Of a stretch of DNA of 32,015 bases, positions 1 through 7,823 are shown one piece after another. This stretch comes from Hofstenia miamia (taxonomy: Eukaryota; Xenacoelomorpha; Acoela), in assembly GCA_004352715.1 (NCBI GenBank), contig SCFE01000075.1, positions 321,763 through 353,777 of the forward strand, read 5' to 3'. Made by a program: the position numbers and the translations under genes. The notes under the pieces were generated by a model that saw only the letters and a program-made list of their open reading frames with translations, was not told the origin of the DNA and did no database searches. The first letter of the stretch is position 1. Each line of letters begins with the position of its first letter.

Positions 1-678
1 AGTGATTTCCAAGAAGTAGATGAAGCGTGGTGAGAATTTGAGACGAATCAGTTCAACTAGATGATTGATATTGGATTTGAAGTTTTGAACATCTGTGGAA
101 TGTATGGCATCAATTAGACCAGTATTGAGGATAACAGAATTGACGTGAACTTTCGGATATTGTGAGATCTTTTCAGCAAGAAGCCTAGAGTTGTGACCAG
201 GATAAGAATGGATTGAAGTGGTTTGATTATGTAGAAGATTATGCGAGCGGACATATTTTAGAATGCTGCTTCCAATGATTAGTGATGATGTGCCAGGTTT
301 GATAGATTTCACTTGTCTTCGCGGGAGAGTAGAACGTCGTGCTTCATTAGATTTCTTTCTAGGAGACTTGGGCGGATTTTTGAAAGAGACATAGCGATGT
401 TCAGAAGGAGAATCAAACGTTTGCGTAGAGCATGATGCATTGTTAGAATTAGCTGATTTTGTAGGAGAAGACTGGGTTGAAGCATTAGAGACAGATTTCA
501 ATGAACTTTCGAAAAGGAGTAGGAGAGCTTCAGCGGCATTTTGATGAAGCGGCGTTTTCTTTTTATCTTTGATTAAAGAAAACGCCGCATCGAGGGTAGG
601 CGCGCCAGCGAATAGATTTTCATGTATCGCTTCTGCGAGCGAGAGTGAGACCCGACCGTCTTCGACCGGAACAGACAT
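1..678 (-). CDS. SGNH/GDSL-like hydrolase domain protein, N-terminal part, runs off the window
   Basis: An uninterrupted frame of 226 codons starts at ATG 678-676 and is still open at base 1. Residues 1-60 are mixed and partly helical, 62-128 are Ser/Pro/Lys/Arg-rich and look disordered. From about residue 131 an SGNH-like fold appears: LIIGSSIL (131-140 region, block I, with GSS where GDS is usual), YPGHNS (159-164), then a hydrophobic strand leading to NTGLID (185-190), where the family usually has GTND. An in-frame TAA lies just upstream at 690-688, inside LTR sequence. SGNH-like domains occur in the first ORF of some non-LTR retrotransposons, and GSS variants are, to my memory, common in such proteins; that assignment is inference. 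The segment is far richer in CpG (8 in 601-660) than the neighbouring element, which suggests a young insertion. It could instead be a host gene. Catalytic activity is doubtful because both key blocks are altered. Confidence 0.6.
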   Translation of the reverse strand, partial: MSVPVEDGRVSLSLAEAIHENLFAGAPTLDAAFSLIKDKKKTPLHQNAAEALLLLFESSLKSVSNASTQSSPTKSANSNNASCSTQTFDSPSEHRYVSFKNPPKSPRKKSNEARRSTLPRRQVKSIKPGTSSLIIGSSILKYVRSHNLLHNQTTSIHSYPGHNSRLLAEKISQYPKVHVNSVILNTGLIDAIHSTDVQNFKSNINHLVELIRLKFSPRFIYFLEIT

Positions 679-1235
679 AATACTATTTTAGATCCAAATT
701 AATGACCCATAAATGACCGATAAAGTGACTGTGCATGTATTAAATTATAAATGTAAGTTAGGAAGCTGCTCAAAACTAATATATTTAGAATTGTCAAAAT
801 ATTTCGGTAATGGCTACATGTAGTGTCAAACAAGCAGCTAGTAACAAGTCAGGTTGTGAAGAGATAGAACACTTTTACAAAATAGAGTTTAAGTCGAACC
901 GTGTCATGTCTTGAGTATACACTGAGCTAGGGTAGGGTTCACATAAATTGTATCAATGAGCTGAGGTGTGGCACTCAATGAAACGGAACATTGAAGGAAG
1001 TGGTGAAACTGGATGTGGAGATCAGCTTCGGGCAGATGCCCATTGTCGATCATTGGATAGATTACCGCATGGCTTCATCACCTAAATAGTGAATCGTTAA
1101 TTCTGGTTTATTTTATGTTAATAGAAACAACAGCCAAGCAGTATGTAATAGGTAAATCCCTACCCACAGAAATACGACTAGTGTTATGCAGTAACAGGAG
1201 AGAAACAGTAATAATGTCTGGTAGAGGATGTTACA
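678..1235 (+). repeat. 5' LTR of element A, 3' half only
   Basis: From TAATACTATTTTAGATCC onward this matches the second halves of the LTRs at 7342-7823 and 11932-12486. It ends in GAGGATGTTACA at 1235, directly before the primer-binding site. The first half of the LTR, with the promoter, is missing: homology stops at 678, where the SGNH-like frame begins. The simplest reading is that the SGNH-bearing element inserted into this LTR and that the other half lies outside the window. Confidence 0.85.
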
Positions 1236-1252
1236 TGGCGACCATGACAGCC
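1236..1252 (+). promoter_or_regulatory. Primer-binding site, tRNA-Arg type
   Basis: TGGCGACCATGACAGCC starts immediately after the LTR end. It begins with TGG (complement of the tRNA CCA end). From memory the mdg1/412-type sites, primed by tRNA-Arg, begin TGGCGACCGTGACAG; 14 of those 15 bases agree, the exception being A for G at position 9, which is a CpG in the consensus. Confidence 0.8.
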
Positions 1253-1463
1253 AAGAACAGCAACTCCTAAGAAGAAACATTCAGTGGAACTACCCGCATA
1301 TGACGATAAGAGCTACAAGTGAAAGTGAAAACAAGCAACAGACAGCTACATGGAAAAGCAACTAGTTAATAGAGAGAATTACCTGAAACCAAACTGAAAC
1401 ACTTTAACAGGATCCCAGAATCACGATCAAAAATGGAAGACCACTACAAACCAAAGAGAAAAA
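1253..1463 (+). other. Untranslated leader of element A
   Basis: About 210 A-rich bases lie between the primer-binding site and the first gag ATG at 1464. No convincing ORF is seen. This is where a packaging signal would be expected, but no structure can be claimed from reading alone. Confidence 0.4.
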
Positions 1464-3071
1464 ATGACAAAAGGTAAAAGAGGTAGCGCAAAGAAAACTG
1501 CAATCAAGGCAGTGACTCCTAGAACAATACAATCATCACCATACTTTGGTGAAAACTCAGCCACAGACATGGAATTGCAATCCCTCAGTTAACCCCAAGA
1601 AACAAACCCCCCAGATACAAACCCACCAGACATAATGGATATGCTAAGGAAGAGCCAGGAAAATGAGGCACACCTAAAACATGAAATAGAACAGTTAACC
1701 AAGAAAGTCAAAGAAATGGAATGACAAAATGAAATGATACTGAGTGAAATCAGATTAAACATGGAGATGTGGCTAGATGAACAAACCCAATTATTCCAAA
1801 ACGAGATCAAAACCCTCACCCACCAATTATCAGAGTCCAATAGAAGGTTTTTAGAACAAAACCAACAATGGCAAGAGAGAAATCAAGAACTGGAAAAAAC
1901 AAACAGGCAACTAATTGAGGATAATGATCTACAGGCAGGAGAACTAGAACAGCTGAAAGACAAATTAAGACTATTACATCTGACAGAAGAGGAAAATAGG
2001 AACAGCATGCGAACCCATGAAATTGAATTCCACTCCAGAAAAGAAAGTGAGCTGCAGGCACTGAATATACGAGGTGACATACGAGGAATCAGACTTTGAG
2101 AGACAGAAATTTATTAATGAAATTACAAAAGCAGTGACTACACAGCTGCAAGAGGGAGATGCCATTAAAAACCACAGGAAACCTAAATATGAAGATTCAA
2201 TCCTACCACAATTAACAACCAGCAATACAATACCTTGCAAGGCAACCCTACCCAAGTTTAATAGAAGGGTAGATGGTTATAATCCAACATTCGCAGAATG
2301 GCTACAAATGTTTGAACTAACAATGGCAGAGTGAAAAGTGAGCCAACAGGCAGCAGTGGCGAGACTCCCATTATACTTAACAGGGGCAGCTTCTCAACAC
2401 TACTTACTTCTAGACGCAGAAACAAAAAGAAACTACCCATTACTGATTGGAGATTTTATGAACTACTATGAAAATGAAAGCTTTAAAAAACAATACCGAA
2501 TCATTCTAAACGTGACAAAGATGAGAAAAACAGATGACATTAGAAACTATATGCAACAAGTTGAATGATTGTTAATGCTTAGTTCAAGAGAAAACAGATA
2601 TACTAAATATGATTTGCTCTTGCACATTTGCAAGGGATGCCTGAAGGCATGAGAACACAGTTCGAGATCAAATACAATGTTGACAATAAGCTGGAAAGAA
2701 TGATTAGAAAGGTGGTCGACATACAAGCAACCATTGAGAACAACATGTAGATATACGAAAAGGCCGCATGGCATAGAGAGGGACCAGCATTGCAGAACAA
2801 CCTCAAACCACGCATTCCAAATAAAACCTACATGGAAACAAAACCAGAGAAAATAATAAAAGTGAAAGGGAAAGATGGGAAGACTAGAAAGGTAAAGGAG
2901 AAAGACGTCAAGTGTTATGGTTGTGGACAGAAAGGACATAAAAAACCAGACTGCTCAAAACAGATAAACGTAATTGGGGACGAAGAAGCTTACTATGACA
3001 AAGAAGATGTACTGCAGACAGAAGATGAAATTGATGAAGTATTGCCAACTGACAAGGAGTTGGAAAACTAA
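1464..3071 (+). pseudogene. gag: gag (capsid/nucleocapsid), element A, broken
   Basis: Gag would form the particle that packages element RNA. The likely start is ATG 1464, followed by a basic stretch. The frame is broken by TAA at 1590, TGA at 1722, a frameshift near 2074-2099, TGA at 2332 and 2566, another shift near 2600 and TAG near 2747. The region 1734-2060 is rich in E, Q, N, L and K with no proline and should form a long coiled coil. Next comes a capsid-like region containing FAEWLQMFELTMAE (2290-2331) and a segment reading LQGMPEGMRTQFE (about 2625-2665), like the end of Gypsy capsids. A basic linker precedes a CCHC knuckle (C-X2-C-X4-H-X4-C) at 2913-2954. The acidic tail ends at TAA 3069-3071. 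Several stops fit CpG or TGG to TGA changes. Confidence 0.85.
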
Positions 3072-3100
3072 GTAGAGCGCCAACTCATAACAACTGTGCA

Positions 3101-3541
3101 TTGATAATGATCCTGACAAACCTCAATACAATAAATACAATAACAATAGCTATTAATGGAGTAATGATGAAAGCAACAATCAACACCAGAGCAGCAATGT
3201 CTATAATCACCAATGAATGCACTACGAAGTTACGATTCAAATGGGAAGATTTGAACAGTTGCAATAAGACACTAATTAATGCATCAGGAGATTATATTGA
3301 CATGAAAGGAATGATAAACGCAGTACAGATGAGAATTGTGAATACAACATTTGAACAATCCTTGGTGGTGGTGCATACACACAATAACCTGTTGCCATAT
3401 GAAGTCATATTAGGCAATGATTTTCTGACAAAAAATGGATGTGTCATCAACTATGCCAACAGAACCATAAAAGTAAGAGAAAAAGAGATGGAGATTGAAG
3501 AAGAACAAGGGAAGCAGAAAACAATTACACTTCAACTGTAA
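3101..3541 (+). pseudogene. Retroviral-type aspartic protease, element A, catalytic Asp lost
   Basis: This 147-codon frame follows gag and has the retropepsin layout: a strand reading AINGVMMKATI, then the active-site segment at 3182-3190, a flap-like region, and near the C-terminus EVILGNDFLTKNG (about 3400-3440), the usual ILG-D-FL motif. The active site should read DTG; here it is NTR (Asp to Asn, Gly to Arg). Both changes fit CpG to CpA mutation. The protease would therefore be inactive. The true pol start is not clear, since gag and this frame are separated by stops. Confidence 0.8.
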
Positions 3542-3574
3542 GAAGATATCCACCTACAGCCACACCAATGGAAG

Positions 3575-4090
3575 ATGTACACAATAGAGACGGAGGACAC
3601 TGTAACAGCCAACATAATGCTGTATGACAACAAAGGCATCAACAGCAAACGAGTATCAATGCTGTCTAGCATCTGTACAATAAAACATGGAAAGGGAAGA
3701 ATACCAATCCTTAATGCTACGAACCAGAATGTTGACCTGAAGAGATCCCAAGTAAGAATATATGGGAAATACATCAAGTCTAACATCAGACTCACCTTGA
3801 AGGCAATGGAAGATGACGATGGAGTGAGTAATTTGCATGGTCAATTCAAGGACTTGCAAATGAAAACGGATAGTACTCCACTTGGCCAATTCAAGGGCGA
3901 GTGGGTGAACACCATCAAAGTCGTGAGTACTTCCAAAAGCTGGCTCAAGGGCATTGGGATGAAAGCAGAAGAGGAAGACACATATAGAACACCCGAGATA
4001 AATAATGAAGACTACCCACATCTAGAAGAACTGGAGATCACGCAACTAAGGAAGTTGTTAGAAAAACATAAACGTATATTCAACTATTGA
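3575..4090 (+). pseudogene. pol linker between protease and RT, element A
   Basis: The frame corresponds to the stretch leading into RT in Ty3/Gypsy Pol. It has RIPILNATNQ (about 3695-3730), like the strand before RT in this group, and ends with LRKLLEKHKRIFNY just ahead of RT. A TGA follows at 4088-4090, where element B has an Arg codon (AGA). Between them (3840-3955) lie three copies of a short DNA motif, AATTCAAGGGC or close variants, which recurs in ORF3 (see findings). Confidence 0.65.
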
Positions 4091-4709
4091 GAAATAAGCA
4101 TAGGGCAGGCAGTGGGCGAGAAGCATAGAATAGTCACAACAACAGACAAATCAATCAAGCTGCCAGTCAGAAGGGTGCCTGAACAGATGAAAGATGAATA
4201 TAATTGCATATAAAATTATCCGGCCAAGTGAGAGCCCATATGCAGCACCAACCATGTTCATAAAACAGGGAGACAAGTATCGCTTATGCATTGATTTTCT
4301 CAAGTTGAATGAAGTGAAGAAAAAGGACTCATATCCCCTATCGTGGATAGAGGACATGCTCTATGAAGCCAGTAAACATAAATACTTTACAACACTAGAT
4401 TTATCTAAAGGCTACTGGCAAGTAAAGATGGAAGAGGATGATATTGAGAAGACAGCATTCATAACCCCATATGGGATATACAAATGGATATATATGGCAT
4501 TCGGACTTTGTAATGCACCAGCAACCTTCCAGAGGTACATTATGAAAGTGTTAAAGAATAAGACACATAGAATGGAGGAAGGCGTCGACGCCTACATAGA
4601 TGACATCATAGTGACGAGTGACACAATCCAAGAACACCTGGAAAAATTAGAAAGAATGTTAACAATTTTGGAAAAGAAGTACCCATTCAGTTTTTTAGTC
4701 ACAAGCTGA
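4091..4709 (+). pseudogene. Reverse transcriptase, element A
   Basis: The enzyme would copy element RNA into DNA. Visible motifs are SPYAAPTMF (fingers), YRLCIDFLKLNEV, motif A FTTLDLSKGYWQV with the first catalytic Asp near 4398, TPYGIYKW then AFGLCNAPATFQR (motif B), and the YIDD box at 4593-4604 (motif C). A gap of about 27 bases near 4195, relative to element B, breaks the frame. The frame stops at TGA 4707-4709 after FSFLVTS. The thumb, connection and first part of RNase H appear to be deleted here, as the next recognisable residues belong to the middle of RNase H. Confidence 0.9.
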
Positions 4710-5062
4710 GAGCAAGCAACAAAATTACGGTCTACCAAAGTAGAGATGCTTGCATTAATTGAAAGTATCAAAAAATTTCGACATTTCTTCTTCAGTAGAG
4801 AATTTAGGGTACAGACAGACAACAGCGGACTAGCCTGGCTGAAAAAGTTCTCTGGAGATAAGTCCAGAATAGTGTCACAATGGATCAAATAGTTAAATAA
4901 GTTCACATTCACAATCAAGCACAGGAAAGGCACATTACATAACAATGCAGACTTCTGGACATCACTACTGGAATACCAGAGAGATGCAGTAAAAATAGAT
5001 GGAGAGAAAAAACAATTCCAATTTTTGCCACACACTCTGAGTAAGAAGGACTGCCAGAAATA
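4710..5062 (+). pseudogene. RNase H, C-terminal part, element A
   Basis: After the stop the same frame reads on through a stretch with TKVEMLALIESIKKFRHFF, then FRVQTDNSGLAWL (the TD-x-x-x-L motif of Ty3/Gypsy RNase H) and IKHRKGTLHNNADFWTSL, which matches the conserved H-x-x-G-x-x-N-x-x-AD ending. A TAG lies near 4891, where element B has Tyr. The first catalytic Asp and its surroundings are missing, so the domain is incomplete. Confidence 0.8.
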
Positions 5063-5065
5063 AAC

Positions 5066-6463
5066 GTGGATAAGAAAGGCCAAGCTGTGCTACCAATACT
5101 AATGAGGGAAGAAATATCTGAAAAAGAAATAGTGGACAAACAAAGGGATGACATAATCCTCAGTGAAATCATAAAAAAGATAGAAAAACCTCGGACAACA
5201 CTATCAAAATTAATGGCAGGATACTATGAACACTACAAATTGAAAATCAACAAGAATGGACTACTATATGTCGAAGCCAACAATAACTGGAATGTGATAC
5301 CCAACTACTTCAAAAGAGAGTTGATAAGGAAAATACATGAGAAAGGCCACCTAGGAATCACACAGACGGAGAAGACCTTCAATACAAGGTTCATAACAAC
5401 AGCTGTGAGGAAAGTCACCAAGGATATTATAAATAAGTGCATGATGTGCCTCCTTAACAACAAACAACACTTTCAAATGCAAAGGGCGCCACTAAAGAAA
5501 ATCATTGCAATGCAACTGAATGAAATAGTCCACATAGACCTGGAAATGTTATCGAAGGACGCAGAAGGCTACCAATATCTACTGGTGATGGTAGACAATT
5601 TTACAAAATATGCAAGAATTGTCTCAATGAGGAATACCATGGCAGAAACCACAGCAGAACTGGTACTAAAAGAATGGATATTACAACTCGGGCCAGTGGA
5701 AACAATTATAACAGATAAGGGGCCCCAATTGGAGAGTGGACTTTTTCAAGAGATGTCAAAACTCCTGGAAATTGCAAGTGAATGGACAACTGTGTACCAC
5801 CCGCAGGCCAATGGAGCAGTGGAGCAACACAATTGGACACTAATCAAGTTAATTAGAGTAGCAACATCAAGGATAGGGGGAAGCAGATTGAGAGAGGTCA
5901 TCAAAATGATTGAATATTATTACAATACCTCAGTACATACAACAATGGGAGTCTCACCATTCAAGGCAATGTTCAGAAGAGAAGAGGCAACCCCACTTTC
6001 AATGCAATATACTAACTACAGCAGAAAGTTGGACAATGAATATGTAAAACAACTGAAGAACCAAATCACAGGAATTCAAGATACAATGTGCCACAACATA
6101 AAGAAATCAGCAGTGAGACAGCAATGTAATTACAATAAAAAAATTTACAGTCACACACACAAAGTAGGAGATAATGTATACACATTCACACCAATCAAAC
6201 TCACAGACACAAACCAAGTCCAGAAATTGAAAATGGTATGGTCCAGCCCTCACACAATAACACAAACACTACCAAACAATGAATACATGTTAGACAACAA
6301 TAGACTATTACATTTCCAAAACTTGAAGAGAGCACCTGCAGACATTGAGGAGATGAGGATAGATGAGAATGCTGAATTCAAAATATGCAGAATTAATGGC
6401 AATGAAATTTTATATGATATGTATGATTTAGATAGTCTACACAAAGAAGGATTTGATTATTAA
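5066..6463 (+). pseudogene. Integrase, element A (longest intact piece, 465 codons)
   Basis: Integrase inserts the element DNA into the host genome. The frame has an HHCC zinc domain (H91, H95, C125, C128, counted from 5066), then a catalytic core with D158 (HIDLEML), D217 (ITDKGPQ) and E253 (NGAVEQ); D217 and E253 are 35 residues apart, the classic D,D-35-E arrangement. The C-terminal part has HKVGDNVY and KLKMVWSSPHTI followed by LHFQNLKR, a GPY/F-like module. All catalytic residues are present in this copy. TAA at 6461-6463 is probably secondary: the frame continues in register into an Arg-rich tail, and element B has no stop there. Confidence 0.92.
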
Positions 6464-6762
6464 TATACAGCAGACATTGGAAATGGCAACATGAGCCAGA
6501 GAGTTCTGCCCCAAAGGACAGCAAGAAATAAACCTATATATGACCCTGAAATATGGGATATAAATTTACTAACTGAATTTAGGAAATTAGAGGAAAATGA
6601 TGCACCCACCAATTAAGAAGAGAGTGCGCAGGAATCAACAACCATGAACAGGAGAAGGAGAGTTCGCAGAAGTTCTCAAACCAGATGTCAACTCCAGGGC
6701 AGAAGGGATGAGAACAAGGAACCTACAAATAGACAAGGTAGAGTGAGAAGGCGTCCTAGTAG
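6464..6762 (+). pseudogene. Pol C-terminal tail, Arg-rich, leading into ORF3
   Basis: In the integrase frame this reads a conserved block (LPQRTARNK, YDPEIWDINLLTEF) that element B also has (MPQRTAKNK, YDPEILDLNLLTEF), then basic clusters NRRRRVRRSS and RVRRRPSS. There is a TAA near 6614. If the solo LTR at 6763-7823 and one copy of its GTAG duplication are taken out (1065 bases, a multiple of three), the frame runs straight on into ORF3. This suggests the ancestor made integrase and the first part of ORF3 as one polyprotein. The basic tail could bind nucleic acid; that is inference. Confidence 0.6.
6759..6762. repeat. Target-site duplication, left copy (GTAG)
   Basis: GTAG directly precedes the TG end of the solo LTR and is repeated at 7824-7827 after its CA end. 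Removing the LTR and one copy restores a continuous reading frame. Confidence 0.85.
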
Positions 6763-7823
6763 TGTAGCATCATCCACATAAATCCTAAATAAGCTGCAAA
6801 AAACGTCAAGCAGAAGAGATTAAGATTGAAGAGATGATTAAAAAAATATTGTAATCAAATCAATTAGAGTTATTTAAGATTTATTTGTATTATGCAACCA
6901 AGAAACAATATGTGTCAGAAAAGAGATATTTGTATCTGTTGATAAAAATACTTTTTGACTAAATGACGCTTTCATTATTTTCAGCCGCCATCTTGGCAGA
7001 AGTTTAAATTTGAATCAACAGGTACTTCTTTTGGAATTACTATAAATAGATTGAAAACCATTGTAAGAGTTTGATAAAGAATTTTACTTGGAATTCTTAT
7101 TTTGTTTCATATTAATGGTTTGATTATTTAATATGATGTTGAGCTAATCAAGCAGTGTTTAGTAGTTTTCTGGATCCATCACAGGGAACGATTCTAGAGT
7201 CCCTGTGCCAGATCACGAAAGTGCACTTAAGTTAGGTATAGGGGTTTTCTCTTGATTAGCTGACTAGCATTTCATTGTTACATGTACTAAAATAATCAAT
7301 TGCCAGCAAACTGTTGGATGACCAAAACCTAGGAAATATATTAATACTATTTTAGATCCAAATTGATGACCCATAAATGACTGATAAAGAGACTGTACAT
7401 GTACTAAATTATAAATGTAGGTTAGGAAGTTGTTTGAACAAGATATATTTAAATAAGCCAATATATTTTTGGTAATGGCTACATGTAATATTTAACAAAC
7501 AACTAGTAACAAGTCAGGTTGTGAATAGATTGAACACTTTCACAGAATAGAGTTTAAGTTGAATTGTGTTGTGTCTTGAGTAAGCACTGAGCTAAAGGAG
7601 GGCACACATAAGCTGTATTGATTGAGCTTTGAAGTAGCACTCAACCAATGGATGGAATGGTGAAACTGGATGTGGAGATCCGCTTTGGGCAGATGCTCAT
7701 CAAAAGATCACAACAGACATTACCACATGGGTTTGTCACCTAAATAGTGAATGGTTAATTCCAGTCATATAAGTTATTGGAAGCAACAGTCAAGCAGTAT
7801 GTAATAAGTAAAAGGATGTTACA
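6763..7823 (+). repeat. Solo LTR nested in element A (1061 bp)
   Basis: It begins TGTAGCATCATCC and ends GAGGATGTTACA, an imperfect inverted terminal repeat with the usual TG...CA ends. It is flanked on both sides by GTAG (6759-6762 and 7824-7827). No primer-binding site follows. It is therefore a solo LTR left by recombination after a later insertion of the same family. Inside are a YY1-like site (6984-7000) and a TATA box (7041-7048). Confidence 0.9.
6984..7048 (+). promoter_or_regulatory. LTR core promoter: YY1-like site and TATA box
   Basis: GCCGCCATCTTGGCAGA (6984-7000) contains the YY1 consensus GCCGCCATCTT, and TATAAATA follows at 7041-7048. The same pair stands 57-62 bases apart in each LTR copy that has this part (11401/11462, 11568/11630, 15342/15404, and inverted 19828/19766). 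Confidence 0.7.

Noticed and set aside
1589-2440. Several open frames of 60-130 codons on the minus strand across gag and pol
   Set aside because: They lie opposite A-rich coding sequence, are Ser/Phe/Leu-rich and have no motifs; they are shadows of the plus-strand genes.
1464-5062. TGA read as tryptophan (an alternative genetic code)
   Set aside because: Some TGA codons could stand for Trp, but TAA and TAG stops and frameshifts are just as frequent, and at 4088 the related element has Arg. Ordinary decay explains it.
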